A stretch of 64,000 nt of DNA from Cyanophora paradoxa (Eukaryota; Glaucocystophyceae; Cyanophorales; Cyanophoraceae): contig QPMI01000218.1 of assembly GCA_004431415.1 (NCBI GenBank), forward strand, positions 55,628-119,627, in the 5' to 3' direction. This document shows positions 19,559 through 28,358 of the stretch, piece by piece (the first letter of the stretch is position 1; each line of letters starts with the position of its first letter). The translations under genes and the position numbers were made by a program. Below the pieces are notes generated by a model. It ran no database searches. It saw only the letters and a program-made list of their open reading frames with translations, and was not told the DNA's origin.

Positions 19559-20425
19559 ATGCAAAAAGGGACGACGCCCATAGATCTCGAAGAATGGAAC
19601 CCGAAACAGAGGGTGAAACTTCCCGCACGATTTCTCCTATTGGCGAAAACCAATTGTGGTAAATCGGTATTCTTAAAGTGGCTGATCAAAGAACTCGAAG
19701 ACCAGATCTCATACGTTCTGGTCTTTTGTCCAACGAGTTTCAACGGTTTCTGGGGTCAAATAACAGACGAAGTACATGATACCTGGAAACCGGAATATGT
19801 AGAGTCGATCATAGAAGCCCGCAAAAAAGCCATCATCGCGGGTAAGAAACCAAAAAATATTCTCATTGTGCTCGACGATTGTTTGGAGTCCGGAACTATC
19901 GATCTTTCGCGCGATCATTTGCTAAATAAATTGATGGCGCAAGGTCGTCATACGTTTTGTTCCGTGGCTTTAATATCGCAGAAACTAACAAAGCTTTCAA
20001 CGATCATTCGCAGCAATGCGGAGTATATCATATTCCTAAGCTGGTCAAACATGCGAGAGTTTGAAGCATATCACGAAGAGTTCGGGAACATGGATAAAGA
20101 GAGTTTCAAGCGCATGTTCCAAGAATTCTGTCATAGCTACCAAGCGATCATTCACGATAATACCGGGTATTCTGTGCGATGGTGGGTCGAAAAAGCCGAT
20201 ATGATCGATGACCATCCGTTTACTAAGTTCCACAAGCGGGCGGCTTTTGAAGAAAAGAAGCGAAAACAGCAAGAGGAGCAAGCGACAAAACCGCCGCCTG
20301 TCAAAGATTCGACAACTGTATGCAAAACTTTATCCAAATTTGAGCGTGAGCTTGAAGGTATCCCCAAACTTTCCCAAATTTCGCCTAAGAAAAAGAAAAT
20401 GTTAATCAAATGTAAGAGAAGATAA
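19559..20425 (+). CDS. FtsK/HerA-type genome-packaging ATPase
   Basis: 288 residues from ATG 19559 (MQKGTTPIDLEEWNPKQRVK). I prefer it to the upstream ATG at 19508 because an AT-rich promoter-like stretch (TTATTTTTCTATTGTTTTTATAG) lies between the two. The P-loop is AKTNCGKS (residues 29-36). Walker B is ILIVLDDC (about residues 100-107). It is followed by a HTFCSVALISQKLTKLS motif and a sensor-like segment, as in A32-like packaging ATPases of polintons, virophages and large DNA viruses. It pumps DNA into preformed capsids. The C-terminal 60 or so residues are Lys/Gln-rich. It is directly downstream of the capsid gene, as is common in these viruses. Confidence 0.85.
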   Translation: MQKGTTPIDLEEWNPKQRVKLPARFLLLAKTNCGKSVFLKWLIKELEDQISYVLVFCPTSFNGFWGQITDEVHDTWKPEYVESIIEARKKAIIAGKKPKNILIVLDDCLESGTIDLSRDHLLNKLMAQGRHTFCSVALISQKLTKLSTIIRSNAEYIIFLSWSNMREFEAYHEEFGNMDKESFKRMFQEFCHSYQAIIHDNTGYSVRWWVEKADMIDDHPFTKFHKRAAFEEKKRKQQEEQATKPPPVKDSTTVCKTLSKFERELEGIPKLSQISPKKKKMLIKCKRR

Positions 20426-20427
20426 TC

Positions 20428-21111
20428 ATGGTCTACCGAAAGAAGCCTCAAACCATTCAAACGGTCGCCTCTGGTAATCCTAATCGCGGACTTGAAGAGT
20501 CTGGATTAACGTCGGGCGGCGGTCTCGAAATGCCCGAATATCTTATAGACACTTCGCCAGAAGAGGTCGCCAAGCAAGAGGCGATTATTGCGAGTGCCAC
20601 CGCGGACAAGGGCAACCAAGATAGCGGTAAACGCCAAATGGAGGATTTAGCTACTGTAAAACCACAGATTGGAGGCGGCTCTGTTGATGAAGCAACCGAA
20701 AAAGTAATTAAAGCGCAAGTTGTCGCAAGCCAGCACAAAACGCAAGACGTCCCAAAAGCCGCCGAAACTGAGCTTAAAAAGCGCGGATCCTATCAAAAAC
20801 ACACGGTTCCTGTCGACGTTGTCATGAGCTTCGAAGAGAAAGTGCGAGACCTTGAAATGAAAGTGTCAAACTACGAGAAATGGATGCAAGATTATAACGA
20901 ACGCAAGAAATTAAAGGGGCTTGTAAAGAAAGAGATCTCCAAACTCGGATTAAAGCAAAAAGTCGACGTAGAGGAGATTAAAAAGGAGGAAAAGACAGAT
21001 GCGCAAGCCGTAACTCGTCAGCAATCGGTCGCCCCGCAATATGCGCACATAGTGCCGACTGCACCCGTAAATTATGCCGCAATGCTTGGTGGTAAACGCC
21101 ATATCCGCTAA
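20428..21111 (+). CDS. Coiled-coil protein of unknown function
   Basis: 227 residues. The ATG at 20428 starts 2 nt after the ATPase stop, so the two are probably co-transcribed. The N-terminal half is polar and disordered-looking. Residues about 130-190 are charged and helical, with heptad-like spacing (FEEKVRDLEMKVSNYEKWMQ, then KKEISKLGLKQKVDVEEIKK). The last 10 residues (YAAMLGGKRHIR) are basic. There is no signal peptide, membrane segment or catalytic motif. Position between packaging and replication genes would suit a core or scaffold protein, but I do not recognise it. Confidence 0.7.
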   Translation: MVYRKKPQTIQTVASGNPNRGLEESGLTSGGGLEMPEYLIDTSPEEVAKQEAIIASATADKGNQDSGKRQMEDLATVKPQIGGGSVDEATEKVIKAQVVASQHKTQDVPKAAETELKKRGSYQKHTVPVDVVMSFEEKVRDLEMKVSNYEKWMQDYNERKKLKGLVKKEISKLGLKQKVDVEEIKKEEKTDAQAVTRQQSVAPQYAHIVPTAPVNYAAMLGGKRHIR

Positions 21112-21141
21112 TGACTGTGAATATCCGCAAGGCAAAGCTGA

Positions 21142-21164
21142 ACCCGCCCGTATTTAGAGCGGGT
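21142..21164. terminator. GC-rich hairpin after the coiled-coil gene
   Basis: ACCCGC and GCGGGT form a 6-bp stem around an 11-nt loop, 30 nt downstream of the stop at 21111 and followed by TCTTTAT. It may mark the 3' end of the ATPase/coiled-coil transcript, since some large DNA viruses use hairpins as mRNA end signals. Confidence 0.35.
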
Positions 21165-21273
21165 CTTTATGTGGACTCCCTTGCAATAGGGACAGGTCGG
21201 CTCCATAAACAGCATTATAAGTTCGACCAATTCGTAGGGGAACACACGAGCAAGTAAAGCCCTCATTCCCTTT

Positions 21274-21290
21274 TATTTTCTCCGATATTT
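21274..21290 (+). promoter_or_regulatory. Viral promoter motif (TATTTTCTCCG variant)
   Basis: TATTTTCTCCGATATTT lies 25 nt before the ATG at 21316 and matches the motif shared by other genes of the element. Confidence 0.55.
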
Positions 21291-21315
21291 AATACGTTGC
21301 GTCCTTGTAGGATCG

Positions 21316-21750
21316 ATGAATTTCATCACACAATGCATTGAAATGTTTCATTTACATTTCATATCTCACTGTAAGTCCGGATGTTGCGACACAACCGTAG
21401 AGGTTGATATTACCGATGAAGACCATGGAGGTAGGCGCCTTTCTGTATATTCTAACCACAGCGACAATCACAACCACCCACGATCTCGATCGCCCTCGCC
21501 TGTGCCCGCGGCTATGAGTTCTAATATTGAAGCCGCTCAGATAGAGGACGTGCATGTAGAGCATATTAGAAGGCGCTCATGTCCTGAGTTTGTAGAAGGT
21601 CATTTGCGCGCTGACTCCCCTTATCCGATGTATAGATTGGATCAAATGGCATTAGGCGACGATGAAAATGTAACGAACCCTTATGTTTATCCTCAGCAAC
21701 CTTATGTATATCCTCAGCAACAAGAAAGAACCGTCTGGAACGGTTATTGA
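21316..21750 (+). CDS. Small Cys-containing hypothetical protein
   Basis: 144 residues preceded by a promoter motif. The N-terminus holds a short Cys/His segment (HFISHCKSGCCDTTVEVDI). The middle is Ser/Pro/Arg/His-rich and likely disordered, and the C-terminus has two YVYPQQ repeats. Short proteins with an N-terminal SGCC segment followed by a disordered tail occur in algal DNA viruses, but I cannot assign a function. The promoter and clean frame support real coding. Confidence 0.6.
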   Translation: MNFITQCIEMFHLHFISHCKSGCCDTTVEVDITDEDHGGRRLSVYSNHSDNHNHPRSRSPSPVPAAMSSNIEAAQIEDVHVEHIRRRSCPEFVEGHLRADSPYPMYRLDQMALGDDENVTNPYVYPQQPYVYPQQQERTVWNGY

Positions 21751-21852
21751 GCGGTGAATTTCGGTGGCGCTTGTATCGATCCGAGCGCAAAAATTGAAGG
21801 TTTCGGTAAAAGGTATATAAGGGCAAGGGAAATAATACAGAGTGACAAAAAA

Positions 21853-21868
21853 CTATTTTCTCCGGTTA
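21853..21868 (+). promoter_or_regulatory. Viral promoter motif
   Basis: CTATTTTCTCCGGTTA, 6 nt before the ATG at 21875. It shares TATTTTCTCCGG with the sites at 22422 and 28189, and here nearly touches the start codon. Confidence 0.55.
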
Positions 21869-21874
21869 TAGTAA

Positions 21875-22288
21875 ATGGCGAAACCCAAGATCTCGAACCA
21901 AGAGGCAATGGCGGCACAGCAGGAAAAGCGCAGACCCGGAAGACCGAAGAAGGTGATCACAGAAGAGGAGAAAGCGGAGAGATTAAGACTAAAACGCGAG
22001 AAAGATGCAGAGCGGCAGCGAAACAAGCATCAGAGACAAAAGCAAGAGCGATTAGCCGCCGGAGAGGCTACTATATTCACACCGGAACAGCTACAAAAGA
22101 TTGCAATTCGTAAACAGCAGCGATACCAAGACGATGAAGAGTATCGGGAGAAAATCAGAGAGAAGGCAAGGGAATACCAACGCAGAAAGAGAGCGGAACG
22201 CAAGCTGAACCCACCCGCTAAACCTCAGCCGCAAAAGCCCGCTGGAAGACCCCGAAAGCATGTGGTCGAGAAAGCGAAAAATCCGTAG
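21875..22288 (+). CDS. Basic AT-hook-like DNA-binding protein
   Basis: 137 residues, strongly basic. It has two AT-hook-like cores, RRPGRPKK near residue 20 and PAGRPRK near residue 125, separated by a long charged helix (EEKAERLRLKREKDAERQRN and onward). AT-hooks grip the minor groove of AT-rich DNA. A role in compacting the genome or in transcription is inferred. It lies between structural and replication genes under the shared promoter motif. Confidence 0.6.
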   Translation: MAKPKISNQEAMAAQQEKRRPGRPKKVITEEEKAERLRLKREKDAERQRNKHQRQKQERLAAGEATIFTPEQLQKIAIRKQQRYQDDEEYREKIREKAREYQRRKRAERKLNPPAKPQPQKPAGRPRKHVVEKAKNP

Positions 22289-22457
22289 CGGAAAGTATCC
22301 GCACGATGCAAAAAATGATTAATTTTTTACCTCCCTTTTTATTCCCCGTATCCGTCAAAAAAGCACTTAAAGAATTGGCGACAAGGGTATGAAAAGGAGA
22401 ATTTGGTAGATTGCGCCGAAATTATTTTCTCCGGTTATTTTAAAAGAACTAATAGAG
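22289..22457 (+). promoter_or_regulatory. Spacer with viral promoter motif before polymerase gene
   Basis: Non-coding spacer. ATTATTTTCTCCGGTTATTT at 22421-22440 lies 17 nt before the polymerase ATG at 22458 and is the longest form of the shared motif. Confidence 0.6.
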
Positions 22458-25400
22458 ATGCCGCGCGCAACCAACAGAATCGCTAACAATGTTCGGGATG
22501 AAATTATCGGATACATTATGCAGGGATTGAGTCAGGATTTGCTAACCGAAGAACAGGCGCATTGGGCGATGCACAACACAATGAATCGGAAGCCCAAGCT
22601 CCAAACGCTGATCGACATTCGGGATACTCTGAATGGCATCATTAATCCCCGCGTTTTCCGCAGGGCAGAGCGGAAAGAGAAGCGCGCCGCTCGCACCCAA
22701 GTTAATATAGAAAAGCAAAAGCAAAAAGAACAAGAGGCGAAGCGTTTACAGCGCTTCGATCGCAAGCAAGAAAAGAAGCGGGCGAAAGAAGCGAAGCTCG
22801 AAGCGAAGCAGCAGAGAGGTAAACTAAAAGCGGTAGAGGATGCGATTAAGCGCACTATTCTCGATCCAATCGCCCAATATGATCCGGAAACTCTCGCAAC
22901 AATTACGTTCAAGCTATGGGGACCTGGATCCGGTGCTCGGTCGTCGGAGGTAATTGTTATTCCCGGAATTCCCGAATTAAATATACCAGACAGAACCTTT
23001 GTCACCTACCGCAATATAAGAGAGACAGTTTCGGTGAGTGTGTTGCGAAGCTTTGCTCTGGCGAAAATGGATAGAATGTCTCAAATTCTAATTAGACCGG
23101 GTCAAGTTCGTCATGATTGGCATGAGAGCGAATCAATCTTCGATTTACTCGAAAACTACGATGAATTGAAGATTCGTCTGGGAACTTTCGGACAAGCATA
23201 CGAGATGTTCTTCTTTAAGACACCACCAACCGAGGAACAGAAAAAACTACGCAAAGGTTTCGATGATTTTGGCGGCAGTGTCGATGATGCCTTTATAACT
23301 GTTCATGAGGTCGCGATCGATGGGGATGAAGGTGTCGAGGACGATGGAGCCGGTGCTATACCTGGCAATCGCTATGAGTTTCTGGATGAGGAGCTTATGG
23401 ACAGTATGCGATGCACCGCGATTATGAGCAAATTCACAGACTACACATTAAATCCAAACGCGTCTGAGTTCGAAGATATTATTGAGCTTCCCAAATCATC
23501 GACATCTAACGCTTGCGGCTACGATATGATCATCTCCACATGGGGAGCGTCCATTAAGAAGTGTCAGGAGGCGCCAAAACCGCGATATACTGACTTAACT
23601 ATGTCGTACGACGGTCTCTATAAATTCTTTCACGGTCGTGAACGCACACCTGGCGACTCTCTGGCTCTCACGCTCCGCCACATCGAGAAATTCTGTAAGA
23701 GAATTCAGACAGGCTTCCGCGTCTTTGATGTCGACGGAAAGTTAATATACAAATTCGCGGCGGAATCAATTAACAAAAACATCTTTCCCCGCAATATTCA
23801 CTTTATGATTCACAACAAGCACATCTATATATTCAACGATAACATCAAGTCGCTCGAAATGCGCATGGCAAAGATGGAGGTCGAAGAGCTCGATAATCAT
23901 GTTCCTAAGTCGACCTCTTCGTTAGCACTCTATAAAATTCCGACGTGTCTTACTCACGATATCTTCGCGCACACATCCAAGGATCTGTTAAAGATCACGC
24001 AATTAAAACTATCGCCCGACGAGCGCAGTTTCATCCGCATTCTGTATACTGGGCGCGAAGGTCTGGAAGGTCTTCTATTTACGTTCCTGAAAATGCGATA
24101 TGAACCCGCAGTGAAGCTAACACCATCGAAACAGATCGACAGCATCACATTCAAAGCTAATGGCTCGATGTTCTCTATCAAAGATCCACGCACAACAGAC
24201 CACTTTATTGAGCAAGATTTCGAAACAGAAGAGTATTATAATAAGGTCTGTGAAATCGGTAAGGGTTTCCGCGAGTCGCTTCTAAATGCGACGAATATCT
24301 CACATTACAGCCCGAACATGCGCGAAATTCTCACGCACTACAAGCGATCCGCACTAAGTGGCTTTTTCTATAAGCCGAACCCGAAAGCCACCTACACAGC
24401 TGTCGATATGGCGAAGTGCTACCCTTCGATACTGAAAGGCATGCAATATCTTCCGAAATACAATGTGTTTGATGACTTCGTTCCCTTTAAAGCGGGAAGC
24501 GATATTCTCGAACACGCGATCTACTACGTGCGTGTCGTTGCGTTTGAGAGAGAGCAAGCGACTTTCGCCGACGATGAGGATGTAGATTATGATGCCGCCA
24601 TGTCTCGCAAGATTGATGGAATCGAAATTATTCTGGATCGCGCATTTTCCGTGAGTGGTCGCTGTTATAATTTCATGACAGGCTACACTCTCTCCATGCA
24701 CTGGGCGGACGTAAAGGACAAGATAGAGATTATCGCGGTCGCGGAGCCTTCGCATTTGGTGCCCAATATGTCGATCGCTGAGATGAAGAAAGTGCTGTCA
24801 AGCGACATTCAAACCACGGACAAGAAACACATTTTAGTGAAAGAGATCGGAATGCTCGGCAAATTCCAAGACTCGCAAACATCCACGAAAATGTTCTACA
24901 ACCGTGCCGAGGCTGAGAGGTTCGCCCAAGAATGCGGAGGAACAGTAGAGGTGTTTACTTTCAATCCTAAGAATTCGAAACGTGTCAAAACTCTTAGCGA
25001 ATTCGAAGGTCACATCTATTTCGTTAAGATCAGCTCCCACCGCGAGCTCGTTAACGGATTCCTTCCTATCCACTTTCATATTTACGATCGTAACCGCGCT
25101 AATATGTTTGCGCAATACAAGCGCCTGACAGCGCGCGGGCACAAGGTTGCCGGGATCAGAACGGACTGTCTTTATATCGAAGGTTCATGGACAAGTAAGA
25201 AAGAGTTCGACCGAAATGCGTTTGAGAACATGGGCAAATTCAGCTATATTCCCGGGAAAAGATGCCCTGAGAATGCACTCCGCCCACCACGGGGTGTAAC
25301 TCTCGAATTTCAGGATCCCGAGACACTCATTAACCGGTTCTCGCTGAGGGACGAATTTAATCCGGAGTGCTTTAATTGGGTTGCGAAGCTCCATAATCGT

Positions 25401-26774
25401 ATGCTTGTCCTTGCTGACATGCCCGGAAGTGGAAAGTCGACACTCGGTATTAACTGTTTCGCATCTCAAAAGTCAAATTGCTTAGTTATTTGCCCCTATA
25501 ACAAACAGTGCGCAGAGCTAAGGGACTCTCTCAAAGTCCGCGGAATCGAGAATATTACCGTTCGTACTTTGTATAATGTTCTCGGGATCCGTGTCTCAAA
25601 TGATCAGACCTACGAAGAGGCTATGAGCGAAAAAGACCAGAGGGCGTTCGTATCTGAGTTCAGCCACATTATGTTCGACGAGATATTTGCGTATTCCGTA
25701 AAAGATCTCGCTAAGATCAAGTCGTTTATCGATCGCTATCCGGATATCAAATATTTGGCTAATGGCGATACCTATCAGAACGAACCAATTAATGACGAGC
25801 TCTCGGTTTCTGATCGCAAGGGCTACTATAAGCGCGCTGTGCAGAGCATGTTCCCTAATGTCCTGAGTCTACGCATTAACAAGCGGCACAAGAAGGAGAC
25901 AGACCGTGAATTAATTCGGGCGATTAAAGAGGATCTCTTCGAAAACGGACTCGAAGCCGCACAGATTATCTCGAAATACGGGTTGCCGACAATTAATGAT
26001 CTAAGCGCCATTCCCGACGGCTACTTTGGCATCGCTTACAGAAACGAAATGACCTTAGCCTATAACAAACTGATGCACGATAGACGAAAAGTAAATATTG
26101 CAACCGTAGAGGTCAACGGCATCAAATTCTACAAGGGTTTGGAGGTCGTTTGTCGCAGGTATCTACGCATTTCGCGGTCTGAGGGTGAGTCTATTAACGC
26201 ATACACAAATTACACCTATCGGATCACCAAAATCACCAAGCAAATGGTCACATTAACTGACGTCTTCGATGGCGTCACGTTCGAGGTTCCGTGCGCGATG
26301 TTAGAACATTTTTCTCTCCCTTATGCAGGAACAGGTCATTCAACGCAAGGTCTCACACTTGATTCGGGCATTGTCATTTGTGAGGCTACGTTCCGCTATA
26401 CCACTCGCGAATGGTTCTATACCGCGCTCACTCGTAACCGCGATCTGTCTACTGTGCTGATTTATACACCGATTCACAAGTTCCAAGGAAAGAGTGACTA
26501 CATCGAGTATCTGAAAGGGAAGATCCGCGGTTACAAATGCCAGGATCAGCGTGCCGGGCGCGATTTCGATGAGGCGGATTATATTACGCCGGAGTGGATA
26601 TTAGAGCGCAAGAAGCAACAGAAGGGCGCCTGTGCGCTCTGTTCCCTTCCTATTCCGACTGAGCCACAAGATCCGAATTACAAGCTCGTCGTGGATCGCA
26701 TAAACAACAGGCGCCCACATCTTAAAGACAATTGCCAGCTCGTGCATCACGGGTGCAATTGCAGCAAAAAATAA
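22458..26774 (+). CDS. Fused family B DNA polymerase, SF1 helicase and HNH nuclease
   Basis: 1,438 residues in one frame. The N-terminal 130 residues are charged coiled coil. The polymerase part has motif A as AVDMAKCYPSILKG (about residue 646) and motif C as RTDCLYIEG (about 901), where the usual second Asp-Ser of DTDS is replaced around a TDC core. The helicase part has Walker A ADMPGSGKST (about 985), Walker B MFDEIF (about 1072) and late motifs TGHSTQGLT and YTALTRNRDLS (about 1320), the Pif1/RecD-like SF1 pattern. The last 50 residues form an HNH-like zinc module with CALC, VVDRIN and HHGCNCSKK. This would be the replication protein of the virus. I see no obvious 3'-5' exonuclease motifs by eye. 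The intact frame over 4.3 kb argues for recent function. Confidence 0.85.
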   Translation: MPRATNRIANNVRDEIIGYIMQGLSQDLLTEEQAHWAMHNTMNRKPKLQTLIDIRDTLNGIINPRVFRRAERKEKRAARTQVNIEKQKQKEQEAKRLQRFDRKQEKKRAKEAKLEAKQQRGKLKAVEDAIKRTILDPIAQYDPETLATITFKLWGPGSGARSSEVIVIPGIPELNIPDRTFVTYRNIRETVSVSVLRSFALAKMDRMSQILIRPGQVRHDWHESESIFDLLENYDELKIRLGTFGQAYEMFFFKTPPTEEQKKLRKGFDDFGGSVDDAFITVHEVAIDGDEGVEDDGAGAIPGNRYEFLDEELMDSMRCTAIMSKFTDYTLNPNASEFEDIIELPKSSTSNACGYDMIISTWGASIKKCQEAPKPRYTDLTMSYDGLYKFFHGRERTPGDSLALTLRHIEKFCKRIQTGFRVFDVDGKLIYKFAAESINKNIFPRNIHFMIHNKHIYIFNDNIKSLEMRMAKMEVEELDNHVPKSTSSLALYKIPTCLTHDIFAHTSKDLLKITQLKLSPDERSFIRILYTGREGLEGLLFTFLKMRYEPAVKLTPSKQIDSITFKANGSMFSIKDPRTTDHFIEQDFETEEYYNKVCEIGKGFRESLLNATNISHYSPNMREILTHYKRSALSGFFYKPNPKATYTAVDMAKCYPSILKGMQYLPKYNVFDDFVPFKAGSDILEHAIYYVRVVAFEREQATFADDEDVDYDAAMSRKIDGIEIILDRAFSVSGRCYNFMTGYTLSMHWADVKDKIEIIAVAEPSHLVPNMSIAEMKKVLSSDIQTTDKKHILVKEIGMLGKFQDSQTSTKMFYNRAEAERFAQECGGTVEVFTFNPKNSKRVKTLSEFEGHIYFVKISSHRELVNGFLPIHFHIYDRNRANMFAQYKRLTARGHKVAGIRTDCLYIEGSWTSKKEFDRNAFENMGKFSYIPGKRCPENALRPPRGVTLEFQDPETLINRFSLRDEFNPECFNWVAKLHNRMLVLADMPGSGKSTLGINCFASQKSNCLVICPYNKQCAELRDSLKVRGIENITVRTLYNVLGIRVSNDQTYEEAMSEKDQRAFVSEFSHIMFDEIFAYSVKDLAKIKSFIDRYPDIKYLANGDTYQNEPINDELSVSDRKGYYKRAVQSMFPNVLSLRINKRHKKETDRELIRAIKEDLFENGLEAAQIISKYGLPTINDLSAIPDGYFGIAYRNEMTLAYNKLMHDRRKVNIATVEVNGIKFYKGLEVVCRRYLRISRSEGESINAYTNYTYRITKITKQMVTLTDVFDGVTFEVPCAMLEHFSLPYAGTGHSTQGLTLDSGIVICEATFRYTTREWFYTALTRNRDLSTVLIYTPIHKFQGKSDYIEYLKGKIRGYKCQDQRAGRDFDEADYITPEWILERKKQQKGACALCSLPIPTEPQDPNYKLVVDRINNRRPHLKDNCQLVHHGCNCSKK

Positions 26775-26792
26775 ACAGGTTTAATTAGAAGA

Positions 26793-28175
26793 ATGTCACG
26801 GATCGTTAGAAGGGTAGCGGGCGAGGAGACAGAGACCACCATACTACCTATCGCGGTTCCTGAAACTGAGCAAGTCCCCCAAAAAATCACAAAACGCCAA
26901 GCAAAATCAAATTTATTAGGAGATGTTCCTTTTAGCATTGCTAACCCGTCCTCTAAGATCGTGCGCCGCATGTATGACCCAAAAACAGGTTTTAAGAACC
27001 CATCGGCATTGTACGAAGAGCTGAGAAAAGAGGACAAGACCCTCACACTGAAAGAAGTGCAAGATGTCGCAGCGAAACAAGAATTTATGCAGATCAACAA
27101 GAAGCCCCCCGCACCGACCCAAACCGCTTTTATTCCCATCACAGCCCCGCCGTGGTGCTACCAAGCCGATCTCATCTTTTATCTCTCATATGGCAGCTAT
27201 AATTCCGGCTACATTGCAGTCCTTACTCTCATCGAGATGACAAGCCGAAAAGCATATGCCAAGAAGTTAAAGAATAAGGAGGGCGCAAGTGTTGCCGCCG
27301 CTTTTGCGGAGATGCTCACAGAGCTTCCGGCTCCAATGATTCGATTGGAGACAGATAACGGTTCGGAATTCATCGCGAAGGAGTTTCAGGAGGTCGTAAA
27401 AAATAATGGAATAGAGCACCGCTTTAAACAGGTCGGAGATCACACTTCTCTGGGAATAATGAATCGCTTTCATTTGACCTTAAAAACGATGATAAACAAT
27501 TACTGTGTCGCTTATAATACAGTTCGATTCATGGACAAATTGGACGACTTCGTTTTCAATTATAATAACACCATTCACAGAACCATAGGAATGAAACCCG
27601 GGGATGTTAAGCTTTCTGATATGGAGCGGATCCGAGCGGCTATTATTTCAAGGAAGAACACAATCGTAAAGGATATATTCAGCGACTTTAAGCCGGGTCT
27701 CCACGTCCGTGTATTATTGCCGAGATCAAAGTTTGATAAAGGAGCAACACAAAGGTATAGCCGAGAGGTCTACAAAATTGCGGGAAGGAGAGGAAACGCG
27801 ATAGAGGTGCAAGATGCAGCGGGGAACGTAATGCCGAAGCTTTTTAAGCCGCACGAATTGCAAATCATTACAGAGGTCGAGGCTGTGGTGGAGCCATCAG
27901 GCAACGCTATTTTAGCGGCTGATGTAGAGGCAGCTTCGATCCGGCAGGTTCAAAAAGAAGGCATAGATGTCGCCGCAAGTGTTCCAAAAGGCGCATTATT
28001 GGAAGATCGCGCAGAAAAGACAAAGAGGGCGCTGAGAGAGCTCGCTAAATTAACGATCGCGGGAACTGAGAAGCTCTCAGAGGTAAACAGTCAGCGGTGG
28101 TATAAATCATTCAAGAATCAGAGCGCAAGCTACACAGCCCCTACTACGCGCATTCTTCGGTCTTCTCGTTCATAA
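26793..28175 (+). CDS. Retroviral-type (rve) integrase with unusual catalytic triad
   Basis: 460 residues, 18 nt after the polymerase gene. The RNase H-like core starts near residue 120. The first Asp is in CYQADLIFYL (about 126), the second in LETDNGSEF (about 186), and the usual Glu position, 36 residues further on, reads Asn in LGIMNRFHLTLK (about 222), where active polinton integrases have ERF. The downstream FNYNNTIHRTIG.KP segment and an SH3-like C-terminal domain (FKPGLHVRVL, REVYKIAGRRG) are typical of the family. It should integrate the viral genome, but the Asn raises doubt about activity. The C-terminal 110 residues are Ala/Glu/Lys-rich. Confidence 0.85.
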   Translation: MSRIVRRVAGEETETTILPIAVPETEQVPQKITKRQAKSNLLGDVPFSIANPSSKIVRRMYDPKTGFKNPSALYEELRKEDKTLTLKEVQDVAAKQEFMQINKKPPAPTQTAFIPITAPPWCYQADLIFYLSYGSYNSGYIAVLTLIEMTSRKAYAKKLKNKEGASVAAAFAEMLTELPAPMIRLETDNGSEFIAKEFQEVVKNNGIEHRFKQVGDHTSLGIMNRFHLTLKTMINNYCVAYNTVRFMDKLDDFVFNYNNTIHRTIGMKPGDVKLSDMERIRAAIISRKNTIVKDIFSDFKPGLHVRVLLPRSKFDKGATQRYSREVYKIAGRRGNAIEVQDAAGNVMPKLFKPHELQIITEVEAVVEPSGNAILAADVEAASIRQVQKEGIDVAASVPKGALLEDRAEKTKRALRELAKLTIAGTEKLSEVNSQRWYKSFKNQSASYTAPTTRILRSSRS

Positions 28176-28186
28176 CAAACCCCGAA

Positions 28187-28205
28187 ATTATTTTCTCCGG
28201 TAAAT
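28187..28205 (+). promoter_or_regulatory. Viral promoter motif
   Basis: ATTATTTTCTCCGGTAAAT, 9 nt before the ATG at 28215, directly after the integrase stop. It is the same motif as at 22421. Confidence 0.55.
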
Positions 28206-28214
28206 ATAAAAGAG

Positions 28215-28358
28215 ATGGAGGGTGAAAAGTATTATGTTGATATTCCGTTTGATAAAAAAGACGTTGCGAAATCCCTCGGTGGAAAGTGGGATCGTGAGAA
28301 TTCATGCTGGTATGTCATGAAGAAAGATCACCCCTATGCTCTCAGTTCAAAACTCTAA
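28215..28358 (+). CDS. DUF5710-like small protein, first unit
   Basis: 47 residues. It reads YYVDIPFDKKDVAKSLGGKW then CWYVMKKDHP, the pattern of the short DUF5710-type module (YLDVPY.EKD.AK.LGA.WD...K.WYV). That module is often found in primase-linked and mobile-element proteins. A promoter motif lies 9 nt upstream, which fixes the start. A second module follows in another frame, so this may be the first half of a two-module protein separated by a frame change. Confidence 0.6.
   Translation: MEGEKYYVDIPFDKKDVAKSLGGKWDRENSCWYVMKKDHPYALSSKL

Larger units (their letters stand above)
12804..19694 (+). repeat. Tandem 6.9-kb duplication, copy B
   Basis: Second copy of the 6,892-bp unit. It begins abruptly inside the fibre gene, at the sequence equivalent to 5912, and continues past its end into the only complete ATPase gene. 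It carries a second lipase, discoidin-like segment, both minor capsid genes and a second major capsid gene. Confidence 0.9.

Noticed and set aside
21851-22113. Alternative frame 21754-22113 overlapping the AT-hook gene
   Set aside because: It lacks the promoter spacing, is broken earlier and has atypical composition. The 21875 frame has the promoter motif and clear basic/AT-hook pattern.
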